Below, piece by piece: positions 11,184-23,330 of a stretch of DNA of 64,000 nucleotides; positions within the stretch are counted from its first letter, which is position 1, and every line of letters begins with the position of its first letter. The notes below the pieces were generated by a model. The model saw only the letters and a list, made by a program, of their open reading frames with translations, did no database searches and was not told where the DNA came from. This stretch comes from Phycomyces blakesleeanus NRRL 1555(-) (lineage: Eukaryota > Mucoromycota > Mucoromycetes > Mucorales > Phycomycetaceae): the NCBI RefSeq assembly GCF_001638985.1, contig NW_017265141.1, positions 1,667,001 through 1,731,000 of the forward strand, in the 5' to 3' direction. The position numbers and the translations under genes are program-made.

Positions 11184-14100
11184 TCAATAAATAAAAGCAT
11201 CTGGCCATGCATCATTGATCGATGGGTTACTCATTAACCCCTTGATAAACCCTCTCCAAACCGCACTCTTGGTAATATCTCCAGTCCACTCTGCAAACTG
11301 GCCACACTCCATCACGTCAGCCTCACTTGGCTGGCTTGTCTCATGTCCTTCCATTCCAAGACTGTTGAGGAATATCCGTCCAAGTGCCCTAACCATCCTG
11401 TCATCAGTGTCATCTAGCTTGTCATCCAATGGCCGTCCATGCATCAGCACAAGGCAGTCGCTCGTAAAAACCCCAAGTGTCTGGCCTTGAAAGAACGACC
11501 CATTGTTTGCTGCAGACTGCCGAAGACTGGACGGAAGAATGTCTTGCAAAAGACACTGGAGTAAATATACACATCCATTGTGTCCATGCGACGAAAATGA
11601 CAGTGGAATGGCTATCAAGCATGATCCCAATTCAGCTATAAAAATAATAAATAAATAAAAAAAGTTATTTCTCAATTTAGTTTAAACAACCCAATGTGTA
11701 AAAAAAAAAAAAAATTTTAAAAAAAAAAAAAAAAAAACGAATGATTTTTTTGTTGCTTACCGGCTCTAACAGCACCTCCACTCTTGCCTGCCTCAAGAAC
11801 CTCTTGTACAATCATCGAAATAAACCATCGCGGACCTCCCATCTCCAAGGCTGTCTGGAATAAAACCATATCAAGATAGTGTGCTACCATCTGAGTTGTG
11901 CCTTTGGACTGATCCCACAACGCATGTGTGTCTGCATCCATATCTCTCATAAACATTGACCGTCCGCCCTTCACGATCGCCCGGAACATCTCCTGCGTTT
12001 TGGAAAATAACGAATGACGAGTGACACGTGTGGTAACCGTCTCAGTCGGCGGAAACCTTGCATCACTGTCCTCAATCTCCATTATTGACTCAACCCTCGT
12101 CTTAATCCGATTCATTCGTGCACGTTTTCTTTCATTTTCTTCGGCATCATTCTCACCATTGTTATAAGTCTGATTCTCTCCTGCTATACTTTCCAGTGAA
12201 CCCAAAATAACTCCTCCGCATTGTCGCACCAGAAGTTCAGGGAGGTTCCCTTCAATAATCAGTCGGTCCAAACACATCAGCGCTGTTCGGTATTGTGTGC
12301 TCATAAGCTCATCACACAGCAGCATCAAAATTGGTCCGAGTGTAAAATGCAGATAGGGCTCCTGCAAATAGTCAAGCACACTAGGCAACAGACTCACTCC
12401 CATCTCGTCTTCTTCAAAAGACATCATCACTCGTTTGATTATCGTAGGTCCAATAGCCAACAATCTCTGTGGTGTCATTTCCCTATATCTTTATGAGCTT
12501 TGGAGTCTAGTTTGGATTTGACTTACCTCAATAGTTCACCAGTAACATCATTTTCAAACAGGGCATTCTGCCATTTGCTCACCCAGACCTCCATATCTGG
12601 AACAGAAGCATCAATCCCGTACACTACTGGGCCTTGTGAAAAGAACTGGTAGCAGAATCCTTCCCTGACACGAAATACCCGATCCAGATCACGTATGAGC
12701 TACTCATTCCAGAATACATATAATAATTAAACAAAGAGGAAGACAAAGAAAGAACAAAGAGAGAGAAACTGAACAATTAGTTTACCACGCCACAACACTC
12801 GTCATCATTACTATTTATCATCATCTGTTTAAATTTATTTATTTATTTATTACTTACATTGAATCTGTCAACTACAAAACTCACGAATATCCATATCGTA
12901 CCAAATTCGTTATAGAGACTCTTGGCACTCTTGACCTCCTCTTCCTCGTCAATAAACATTCCACTGTCTGAAGGAGACCAGCCATTACACAATTCCTCAA
13001 ACGGTCCCATGAACGCAAGGGGGGAATAGAGCTGGATTATCAGATCAACTATACATGGATATGCGTTCATTGCACTACAGATCTGAGCTATTGTCTCAAT
13101 GTCTCCTAAACTAGCTTTCTGTTGAAGTAACTGAAAATATACAATAACAATAACAATAGTATTAGTAGCAGTAGTAATAGTGGTAAAAACACAGAAACAC
13201 AAGCACAAAAATGAAATTGAAAATGAAAAAAGTGGGATGAGATTATAGACTCAGAATGGCTGATTGGCTTAAAGTGGTCCCTTAACTTACATCAATCAAA
13301 AAATCAATAATTCTTCGGAGGTGGACAAGCGATACTATCGAAATCTCCAAGAGTTCTCGCACTGCTGTCATACTGCACTCGATCAGAATTGATTCCATTC
13401 TTGCTTCAATATTCTATTTACAAACAGAAAGTTTAATACACAACAAATGAATTCACACTTCTTTTTATTTTCTTTCTTGGGCTGGCAAACCAAGAGGTTC
13501 ACTTTATTCTCATCATCATTGTGTCTTTGTGTCTATTTCATTTACCTGTCGGATTATTTCGATACTGTCCATCGAACAGTCTTCTGGGTCTTCCATTAGA
13601 TTTCGGTGGGTCTTACTGTTGCTATTGTTGTTACCCAGGGGTGAGTCCATGTCCAGGATATCAGTGTCCATAAGATCAGTTGTGGTGTCACATTCGGTTT
13701 TATTAACAGAAGAAGAAACAGTAGCACTACCACTACCACCGGCAGCAGAAGATGAACAGGACAGGATTCGTACCACATGAGGTCGAATAAACCCGTAGCT
13801 TTCGCAGACATGAACCATATTCAAGAAAATACTTTCGGTGCTAATTGATCGAATTGCTTTGGTAACAGTAGGCGTATTAAAATCATCTGATATTGTGTTT
13901 ATCAGGGTCATCAACGCATCGTCCTCGTCTTCTGTCGACCCACGTCCAAGCTTGTCCACCAGGTCCGAAGACTGGGAAGACGGTGCATAGAAATCTGAAC
14001 AACAGGCAGGCGGACTACAGGCATTCAACAGACCAGTAAATGCTTTAAGCTCAAGAAGAGAGGATTCCAATGGATTAAGCTACCAAATAATAAACATAAA

Positions 14101-16485
14101 TAAATAAATGCATATTAATATTAGCTGTTAACTTCTTTGGTATCCCATCTTATCTTACCTCTTTTTCAACCACATCATCTTTAAAGCCTCCTTTATGTTC
14201 CTTCCACGGCCGTCTGCTTGCTTTTGCCTCTGATTTTTTCTGCATCATTTTTATCAAATGTGGCAACTATAATAATAATATATATATATAATAAGAAGAT
14301 GTAAGCCATAAATCATCCACCAGTAACCTTTCTTTCTTTCCCTTGTATTCTTTGCTTTATTCAATGTCTCACTCATGCAAAACCAAAAATAAAAATAAAA
14401 AAAATTAATTACCTTGACTAACACTAGACTTCTCCACAGTAATCTGTTTGTAGCAATCGCATTGTTGCAAGACTTTTCTTTGCGGTCAACAGTATTCTTC
14501 TCTAGTTTTGATTCAAATGACTGGGTTTGGCAGCTTGTGCCAAATGAAGCTTCCCTCAAACCTGTCAGGGCTGTGAACCATAGCTCAAGATAAAATGACT
14601 CGTCAAATGATCCCTACAATATACCTTTCTTAAGTAAAATTGCACAGGAGTCGCACAATTCATATTCAAATTCAAATTCACATACACGCGCACCGAATAC
14701 AATAAAAAAAATGTTTCTGCCTGGCTTACCTTGATTGTTTGCAATTTTATCAAGTGGTCTACAATTGTTTCATCGTCCAATGTGGGTCTTATTTGTACCT
14801 GGTCCCACAGTTAATTTCACTTATCTTTTTTTTTTTTAAAAAAAAAGCAAAAAATAATAATTAATATCATTGTGAATACTTTACCACATGATACAATAGA
14901 CCCATAAGACCTGCACTTGGCATGGCTCTGGCAGTTCCCTCATCTTCTAATTCGTGATACTTCATATGTACCGCCATCATCCTCTCCAAATTTCTATCTG
15001 TTAAGCGCCCAATCAAGATAAGTAATTTCTGTACATGGGGATTTTGGCGAAGAGATCCCACTCCAGATTTTTTTGAAGAAGAATGGAGAGACGGCCCTGT
15101 CAGAATTTCTTGGCATGTTGCCCATGGTTCTTCTACATTCTGTATGTATCAGCCAACATTTTCTCTCTCTTTCTCTCTCTCTCTCTTTAGTTGTCTTACC
15201 ACTTGTAGATTCATGACCATGTTGTCTCTTTTGGTTTTGCCTGACCTCAAACATTCTCTTGGCACTCTTCTTTTCAATCAGATCAATCATAATCTGAGAA
15301 GCCATGATGGCATTCGACCTTTCAATCTTTTCCTCTTCGTCTTCTTCGTCTTCGTCTTCTTCATTTCCACTTCCATTTCTAGCTCCAGCCCCGATTCCAT
15401 CTCCAGCTCCGGTTCTCCTTCGCTTGGCTGATGACTTGATATCCTGTTCTTTTTCTTCTTCTAAAGCCTCGTGTCCAAAACTGTCTTCGTCAATGGTTGC
15501 CTCTGGATCATATGCCGAGGTTTGCGAAGACAGGTAGTTACTGCTGCTGGGCCAGATTGTTGAGATATCTCCAGGCTGTGTGTTTCCGCGCTGAAATGAG
15601 ATCGCGGACCGAACCAGGCGAGGTCCTGGCTTTGGTTCCCGGTCTCTGGATTCGTGCTCCAGTCCTACGGCCACCAGTCGCGAGAGCATCACAAATACAG
15701 TCGCAAGCACATCAAACCAGTCGTCCTGGCTTGGTTGGTCTGAATCCACAATCTTTTGTTGGTGGACACTATTCACAATCTTTTCGGCATCCAAAGGTGC
15801 TAATAATACAGACACCAGCCGGAGTAAATATGCCCATTGGCGTGGATTACGTCCTGCGGTACTATCGACGTATTGCGCAAGCGACTGTAAAAGAACCTTG
15901 GGTGAAATAAAAATAGGATCCAGCAGAGATGCTCCAGGCAATAATGGACTTGTGAGATCTTTGTGGCCGGTGGTTGCAAAGGTCAAGTAAGATTCCAACA
16001 ATGGATCGGCGACACGTATGAGACAAAAGATCTGGTTTAATAAGACATCTTTATATATATGTATAATACGTAGAAAGAAAGAAATGAATATAATGTAATG
16101 TAATTGGTAATCGCCCGGATAGATTCAATTGTCATGTCAAAATATGTCTAGACTTTTTTTTTGGTGTTGGTGTTGGTGTTGGTATTGGTTTTTAATACGT
16201 TACCACACAGCTCTTTGTCAAGTTTGTGATCTACTCTTTGAAAGCATTGCCTTGTGGGTTCTGCCCACTTAATTAGGTATATATAAAGAAAAAAAGAGAA
16301 GAAGAAAAAAAAGAGAGAGAGAGAAAATAAATCGACAAATTTAGATGGTGAGTGAAAGCATATTAAATGTCATCATTCTGAAGATACAAGTCAAATGGTC
16401 AAGCAAATGACCAACTCACTTGCTCGCAGGAATACCCATGAACATAGGCATATCGTAGCACTGCTTCGATTGCCCCTGCGGTCAT
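11184..16485 (-). CDS. MED5: Mediator complex subunit 5 (Med5/Nut1-like)
   Basis: Probable Mediator tail-module subunit, linking activators to RNA polymerase II. Exons (reverse order): 16420-16485, 16204-16267, 15200-16048, 14885-15132, 14730-14798, 14413-14613, 14159-14266, 13546-14079, 13291-13413, 12858-13130, 12527-12699, 11761-12482, 11184-11635. They sum to 3,882 nt in frame (1,293 aa). Med5-like signatures, from memory of fungal Med5, are the LYNEFGTIWIFVSFVVDRFN block (12858-12935), the preceding PLAFMGPFEELCNGW, LLPSVLDYLQEPYL, and the C-terminal GGPRWFISMIVQEVLEAGKSGGAVRAAELG. There is also an acidic Asp/Glu tract near 15340-15370. The start is uncertain: the first exon is open up to an acceptor at 16513, and another ATG frame in the same phase (about 16580-16665) is separated from it by a TAA and an A-rich stretch without a GT donor. 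Another large Mediator tail protein is the main alternative. Confidence 0.68.
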
Positions 16486-16512
16486 CGTATCGAAAACTTG
16501 CACAGCACACAG

Positions 16513-19500
16513 CTGGGTTTTTTTTCTTTCCTTTCTTCTTTTTTTTTTTTTTTTTGCTCTGGATTATTTCTTCAAAAGGGTTGTAAAATTGCCTGAAAGC
16601 AAGTCACGGTGTGAAGTCGAGTGCAGTGTTCTGAGCAGTCCATCTTTACAAATCATTTCCATTTTTGTAATACACTGAACTGGATCGGATTGCATTAAAT
16701 TTCATTACATTATTTTCCACTCACTCACTTACTCATTTACTCATTTACTCATTATTGTATCTGTTAACATTATTATTATTACTAGGAAGTTCTCTCTTTT
16801 AAATCTAATTGAACAAGAACTGTATTATAATGCATTATAGCAATGAATGTTGAATTATAGTGTAGAACAAACCAAATATGCTTCTTTACATTTATCCATT
16901 ATGATGAATATATATATATATATATATATATAAAGTTTAAGTTTACTTGCTCAACACAAAAAAAATAGTAATGAAAAGGTTTGGTTGTCTTGGAAAATAG
17001 TAAATAAAAGCGCATCCTTTATATGTAAATGTATAAGAAGAAGAAAGCATGAACACGATATTTTATGGTTCCAACCCAAGCAACAACAACAAGAACAATA
17101 AGAATATTGAGAATAATTAAGTATTGCACAGACTACCTCTCTCTCTTTCTCTTTATCTAGCCATCTCTAAAAAAGACTCCAAGTTTTACAAAACTTTCAA
17201 AAAGAGGAATGGAATGTGCTATCAATAAATCAATAGAAATGCTTGTAAAAAGTGTTAATAATTATGCATATATATATGTGCGTGTGCGTGTGCGTGTGCG
17301 TGTTTGTGTGTGCGAAATAATTCACAACAATGATCATGCTTTTGTCTGAATCTCAAAGCATTTCCAAAAGATCTGATATATTTTCTTTAACCAAAAATAT
17401 AATTTATATAGATCTTGAATAAATAAAGCAAATCTCTATAAAATATTTTCTGTGTAATATATGGATATATTTAGCTACCAAAAGAAGAGCGTCTATAAAA
17501 ATTATATAAATTTAATGTACGTAGGTATGTAGTATAAACATGTAGGACTTTGTAAAGAATCAGTTGTTATCTAAAGGACAATCATGTTGACATTAACATA
17601 AAACCAATTGGTTTTCCGGTATATTTATTATAGAACATAATCATAATCCTTTGTACAACTTTGTATAACCACAAACGAAATCTAAAATTTCAAATCTCAA
17701 ATCTCAAATCTAAAATACATACATATATGTCTATCTGTTGAACAGGTGTAAATAGTAAAGGCGCATTTGATTCATGATTATCTGTGATAACATTGACCTC
17801 ATTGAGAAACACTTTCTTTTTTTGTGTATATGTTTGTGAATAAATATAAAGGTTTGGTAATACTCATGATGGTATTACCATCAAATGATCTCTATCCAAA
17901 AAGGAACAATGTCTGTGGCTTTATCTCTAAACTGATGTGTACATGTCAATAAAAAGCAATCTATTGTATTATCATTTATATATATATATAAATTTTATAC
18001 CTTGTAACATGTATCTCATCTTTTGTAATGTAATGTAATATAATTCTCCTTTTCTTTATTGGCTCTTATCTCCACGTTTCTTAATATGGTTATGAAATTG
18101 AATTCTCGACAGCTTCTGTAAGCGAATTATATAACCTACAAAGGTACAACCCTTTAAGATATACAAATTACAGAACAATAAGGCCTTATCACCATCGTTT
18201 GGGTTATACAAGGAGGGAATGAAATGGGGAGAAAAATCAATACCAATAATAAAAATGGGGGAGCAAATGTGTTTTGTGTGTTTTGTGTGCTTCTTTCTTT
18301 TCTATTCTATTATTTTTGGTAGATCATATTAATAGCTACTACTAAAACCAGACTCTTTTCGTTATTTCTCACTTGAAACTTTAGTCCCCATTGGTTACAG
18401 AACTCTATACTGTGGCCAGCATTGATAAACAAATCTACTTTTTTCTCTTTCTCTTGGTTCTTTTACCAAATTCACATCGAGCACACTAATAATTCGAATG
18501 CACTCATTATTTTTCCGAGATGTACTATACCTGAAGAAGCAAAAATCTTATTCAACTGTTGAATAAAATAAGCCTCTATATTTCGTGCAACAGTATAGAT
18601 AATAATAAGACTAATAAAATGTTGTAAACATTGAAAGAGTATCAATTTAGTTAATCGAATTATTGAATGAATGTGAAATCACAATAGGCTCTTCAAAACA
18701 CTATAATCCGTATGACTAATTATGCAAACCTATTATATTTTACTGAACACATTATAAATTAACTGTTTACGTTTACGTTTACGTTTATGTTTATGTTTAT
18801 ATATATTACGTTTATGCTTGCATTTGCATTAATAGCCACATCTGAATTTGCACGTGCATTTCTTGCCCTTGATATTTTTCACTCGAGTTGAGCAAGAGAG
18901 GTGGACTAAGATCGAATGGCAGATGTAAAGAAGTATGATTTGGAGATAATTAAGCAAGTAGCGTGGCAAACTTATTATTCTTGACATCAATACGGATTAT
19001 CAGTTGTGAGACCAAAAGAGATTATCAAACCTGTCCGTTTAGTATATCTTTATCTTTCTTTATTCTTTGGCGGGTTCCTATAAAATCCCAATCTGGTATC
19101 TAATGTGTGTTATGGACTCCCCCTTTTAGCATTAATCAACATTTATGGGTATTAAAAGAAGTGTTATCTTGCAATAGTAGTAATGGTAATATATATATTT
19201 CTTTCATTTTTTTTTAGAAAAACAAAGAATACCATATATTAGATGACATATTGTATCACACAAACCTTTAAGCTCTCAGAGGTTATTCTAAAAATACTTT
19301 ATAGTGAAGTAGACTTTTAAAGAAGTTCTATATACAATTTATAAAATTCACACATTTTTCATAGTCAGTGATACATATATATAACAAAGTTACAAGGTAA
19401 ATTTCAGAAAAGGACAGTACTATGCGTGCCCTGATAGTATTTTTTGAAAGCTGTAAAGAAAAGTAGGTCGTAAGCGCATCTTAACTGAAGGGGAAAATTT

Positions 19501-19575
19501 ACGGACAAGCTGGAAAGATACTAACAGGACAGGCTAGAAAGTCAAAACTGAGAATATATGCAACGTCATTGAAAA
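16513..19575. other. 3-kb AT-rich region without recognisable genes
   Basis: No ORF over 60 codons outside the MED5 5' region and no RNA gene was recognised. It includes TA runs (16908-16932), a GTGCGT array (17278-17305), CAAATCT repeats near 17690-17712, and a GTTTAC array near 18768-18800. Just before the mobile element there is an imperfect 25-nt spaced duplication (GGACAAGCTGGAAAG / GGACAGGCTAGAAAG at about 19503 and 19529). Confidence 0.5.
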
Positions 19576-19623
19576 CTATTTTTTCATGTTAGACGCATTT
19601 TTTTGGGGGGGGGGGGGGATCAG
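19576..19623 (+). repeat. Left inverted repeat (candidate) of the MULE element
   Basis: The sequence running through CATGTTAGACGCATTTTTTT, a run of 14 G and ATCAG is matched in inverted orientation at 23081-23117. The two arms share the order TTTT, CA-GTTA, GCATTTTTTTGGGGGG and TCAG, differing at a few bases and in G-run length. They flank the transposase/OTU coding region, as expected of terminal or subterminal inverted repeats of a Mutator-like element. The outer boundary and target-site duplication were not resolved. Confidence 0.55.
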
Positions 19624-19705
19624 ATAAATTACCCTCCAGATTGCCAATTAAATCACTGCCCTTTTTTACTACAACATCAGCACATAATTTTTTTTGACAT
19701 TTAAC

Positions 19706-20672
19706 ATGAGCAACATTAACAACATCAACAACACCAAAGACTTTGTCATTGTTAGCGAGACGTCGAAGAAGTACAATGCTGCCTTGACTGAGTTCAACTC
19801 AATTTTTCTTGTTGGAAGAGAATTCTCTTCAGTCGTAGCTGTTCGAGAAGCTGCCAAGGCATATGGTGTCAAGCATAACATTGCTCTCACTACTGAATAT
19901 GCATCAAGCTCTCGCATCAAATTGATTTGCAAGCACTCTGGCGAATATAGAGATACCAGAAAAGCCGAGAAGGTTGCTTCCAAAACATCAGTTATGAGTG
20001 AAACTCTTCCTGGATGGGAGAGAAAGCGCGAAAAAGACACGCAGAAGCATGGCTGCCCTTGCTTCATGTATGCCAACACCAAGAAGGGCGGAAAGCTTAC
20101 TGTGCACTCCCATGAGGCAGAGCATAACCACCCCATCGAAGAAGACTGCAGAGCATATGCTATGCACTGCAAGCTTTCACCTGAGGCAATGGCGCTTGTG
20201 GTTAAGCATCTGGAGAACAATGACGATGTATCCACCATCTTCAACAGTTTGAAGATAAATGGATATACAAACGTTGTTTGTCATGACATTGCTAATATAA
20301 AGCAACATTTCGGAAAATCGGAAAAAGGAAAGGAGATGTTTGACTTTATCACCACTCTGCAAGATCTTGACTTCCATGTCAGGTATTCTGTTGGTAATAC
20401 AGAAGACAATCAAGTGAATATAGTCTTCTTTGTGCATCAGGATGCGATCAATGAGGCACGAAGAATGCCTGAGACTGTCATTATTGATGCCACATATAAG
20501 ACAAATAGTCATCGAATGACTTATGTCAACATTGTTGGTACTAGCAATGTGAGTGGAAACCCTCGTACCACTTTAAAGACGTATCCAATTGCCGGTGCTT
20601 GGGTAGAGCATGAGACAGAAGAAAATTATCTCTGGGTGCTTAGCTGTCTCCGCGATGCAGTCTGGCCCGATG

Positions 20673-20744
<72 letters not shown>

Positions 20745-22097
20745 GCAACAGCAACAGCAGCAACGACAAACAAACAACACTTCTCCCAGATGTTTTCATC
20801 ACGGACAATGAAAAAGCATTGAGAAATGCTATTACTCGAGTCTTTCCTGAGTCGAAGCAGTTGTTGTGCTATAAGCATATCAAAGACAACTTTAAAAAGC
20901 AATTACTTCCGATGATGAAGGGAGACGAGAGTAGCGAAAAGAGAGACCTGTTGGATAAGCTGTCAGAATTCCTTGACCGAATTGCTTTAAAATGCATTAC
21001 ACATCAAGAAGTAAAAAAACGAAACAAATGGATACCTTGAATTTGCAAAGGAAAATTGCAAGGACCAGGGAAAAGCTGCTAGTGCTTTTCTTGAGAAGTA
21101 CGTATAAATTTTTTAAATTTGATGTAAACAGTATTTAACTATAAAAAATCGTATTTTTTTAATATACTTTATCAGAAAAATGAAAGACAAGGAAAACTGG
21201 GTGAACATGTATGTTTACAAACATGCCCATTTTGGCAATCGCATGTCGAACCGTGCAGAAAGTGCCCATGCTTCTCTCAAGCATTCTCTTGGTACTTCCT
21301 CGGGTAAACTGAAGACAGTTACCCTTAAAGTAAAAAAGTGGTATGACGAGTTGGTAAGTTTATTCTATACTATTTTATGCATTTATTGGTTATAATATAT
21401 TTATAAATTGTACAGGTTGCAGATCGCAAGCATCGGCTAATGGTAGAAAGCCTTGGAGAAGGAACAAAAATTGTGTTCAATAAAGTCAATGCCACCAGAC
21501 TAAATGACATCCGTCTTAAAGTCTGTAGATTTGCAATGGATCAAATCAAATTAGAATTATCCAAATCCATTATACCCGAAAAACTAGCCAAAGAGTGCAA
21601 ATGCCTCATACAATACAACTACCTGCTTCCTTGTTACCACACACTCGCCAAATTCGATACCATCCCAATCTCCTGCATCCCAAGACGCTGGAGAAAAAAC
21701 TATCTAGAAGGAGAAAGTAATATATATAATAATAGCAATAATTACGTGACGATTTTCTCATATAACATTTTATTATGTAGACCATTTAACTATCCAAAAT
21801 GCAACCCCAGTACCCCCAAACATCAACAATATCAAACCAATAACCCCAGAATTCAACTATGCTCTTGAGCTTATTTGCGAACATTTCGCCAATGCTCAGA
21901 GCGAACAAGAACAAATCAATATATACCAATTGATAGAAAAAACTTTGAAACAAATCGACGCACAGAAACTCGAAAACCTTAAGGGCCCAACAGTAGTTGA
22001 AGCCATTAAAGGCCGACCAAAAAAATACCAAGCGCAAGATGATTGCATTAGAGCATTGCATCAATACCGAAAAAGAAAAAATCACAAAAAAAATTAA
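19706..22097 (+). pseudogene. MULE transposase (FAR1-like zinc domain, DDE, SWIM), frame-interrupted
   Basis: Cut-and-paste transposase of the Mutator superfamily. Exons: 19706-21097, 21176-21353, 21416-21716, 21781-22097. The N-terminal WRKY/GCM1-like zinc region has KLICKHSGEY, HGCPCFMY and HSHEAEHNHPI. The DDE catalytic set is Asp in IIDATYK (20486), Asp in FITDNEKAL (20814), followed by a CX2H in LLCYKH, and Glu in SNRAESAH (21258). A SWIM zinc finger (CKC..LPCYH) lies at about 21596-21650 and a KGRPKK AT-hook-like tail near 22010. The frame ends at a TGA at 21038-21040 right after a run of seven A (about 21009-21015). The next frame continues the expected protein without a gap, so this is a one-base frameshift, a recent mutation or a base-calling error. 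A run of about 24 Asn sits between the first and second Asp. Confidence 0.85.
20675..20762 (+). repeat. (AAC)n microsatellite encoding poly-Asn in the transposase
   Basis: About 24 AAC codons followed by AGC/AAC mixtures give a poly-Asn/Ser insert within the catalytic region, between the two catalytic Asp residues. It keeps the reading frame. The insertion site follows the conserved LRDAVWPDD segment. Confidence 0.9.
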
Positions 22098-22174
22098 AAC
22101 AGAAAAAGAATAAAAAAAGTAAGATTTTAATATTGTTTAGATTTAATTTACTAAATCTTTGCTTTGTTTTCTAG

Positions 22175-22799
22175 GCAAAAAATATCCTCAGCTAAAGAGC
22201 AAAAAGCCATAAAAAATATTATCAACCTTGGGTCACCATGCGATCCCACATTACTAACAAATCTCACAATCGCACCAAAACATATATCAACAATCTTTTC
22301 TCCTGAAGCAGACGGAAATTGTGGGTACAGGGCGATAGCAATGGAAGTGTACCAGGACCAGGAGGAGTGGTCAAAAGTAAAAGACAAAATGCTAGAAACA
22401 TTTTTAAAGCACCAAAACAACTACTACCACGGAAGAATGGAGCATGGCAATATGCCTGCATCCAATAACCCACTAATTCGCAGTCTCCAAGACAAGCGCT
22501 CACCTCTCCCCCAGCAACATTGGTTCGGTACAATCGACCATCCTCAACTTGTAGCCGATACATTTAGCAGAGCAGTGGCTGTATATTGGAATACTCCAAT
22601 TGAAACAGGCGACTGTCTTTTTGTTCCATTTGCTACCTTGCCAGAAAAAGTGGAACCGATAATTATTATCTTAGATGTAAACCACTTTCTTCTTGCCAAG
22701 CGCAAAAACACTCGAAATTTCTGCTGGCCAAAAATCAACCCCTTTCATAAACGAATAATTCAAAAACATGGCCTTGAAGATTATTCTTTGATGTATTAA
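22175..22799 (+). CDS. OTU-like cysteine protease domain of the MULE element
   Basis: Open frame of about 208 codons that begins at a good acceptor (polypyrimidine then CTAG at 22171-22174) and ends with TAA at 22797-22799. It carries an OTU signature: ADGNCGYRAIA around 22310-22345 (catalytic Asp and Cys) and a downstream VNHFLLAKR around 22676-22700 (catalytic His). OTU domains are deubiquitinase or ubiquitin-like protein proteases. There is no in-frame ATG before the DGNC motif, so it must be spliced to an upstream exon. A donor (GTAAG) at 22119 after the last transposase exon is the obvious partner, implying a transposase-OTU fusion. As read, the transposase frame stops at 22095-22097 in an A-run, and no frame through 22118 joins cleanly, so the fusion is currently broken or miscalled. 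Confidence 0.72.
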
Positions 22800-23080
22800 C
22801 AATCAAGGTATGGCTTTTAAACTAGAATTATCTTGAATTATACTAACTTTTCGTATATATCTTTTTTAGATTTTTTTTTTACTTTTTAGATTCTATATTT
22901 ATCTCTATTATCAATATTCCCTTCCGTCTCTATTCAATTTATTATTATCTTTCTATTTATCTATATTTCTATATTTATCTTCTTTACAATCTTCCATTTT
23001 TATCTTTATATCTATCTCATTATCATTTTTTATATTTTTACAATCAACATTAATTTTGAAACATTTAACAAACATCAAGG

Positions 23081-23117
23081 CTGACCCCCCAAAAAAATGC
23101 ATGTAACGTGCAAAACT
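23081..23117 (-). repeat. Right inverted repeat (candidate) of the MULE element
   Basis: CTGACCCCCCAAAAAAATGC followed by ATGTAACGTGCAAAACT is the inverted counterpart of 19576-19623. The inner end (CTGA) faces the OTU coding region and the outer end faces the tandem repeats. Confidence 0.55.
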
Positions 23118-23330
23118 AATTATATGTGATGTCACGTCTAGTTCTTCAATTTGCTCGCTTTTGCATGTCTTATCAGTGTCCAATTTGCTGGTAACACTCC
23201 TAAAAGTCAATTATAGGTGACGTCACGTTTAATTCTTCAATTTGGTTGTTTTGCATGTCTTATCAGTGCTCAATTTGTCGGTAACACTCCCAAAGGCCAA
23301 TTACAAGTGACGTCACGTTTAATTCTCCCT
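23118..23330. repeat. 90-bp tandem repeat with TGACGTCA palindromes
   Basis: About 2.3 copies of a 90-bp unit. Landmarks recur at 90-base spacing: TGA(T/C)GTCA at 23128, 23218 and 23308; TTGCATGTCTTATCAGTG at 23161 and 23251; GTAACACTCC at 23191 and 23281. Copies 2 and 3 contain the perfect palindrome GTGACGTCAC, the consensus for CREB/ATF-type bZIP factors; in copy 1 it is TGATGTCA. The array abuts the right inverted repeat of the MULE. A 129-codon open frame across it is best explained by the repeat and is not called as a gene. Confidence 0.85.

Larger units (their letters stand above)
19576..23117 (+). mobile_element. Mutator-like (MULE) DNA transposon with OTU domain
   Basis: A stretch of about 3.5 kb bounded by the inverted arms at 19576-19623 and 23081-23117, containing a MULE transposase and an OTU cysteine-protease-like domain on the same strand. 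Host genes flanking it are several kb away on either side. The transposase keeps all expected catalytic and zinc-binding motifs, so the insertion looks fairly young, but its reading frame is interrupted in A-runs. The 90-bp tandem repeat immediately to the right (23118-23330) may be part of the element's long terminal region. Confidence 0.7.
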
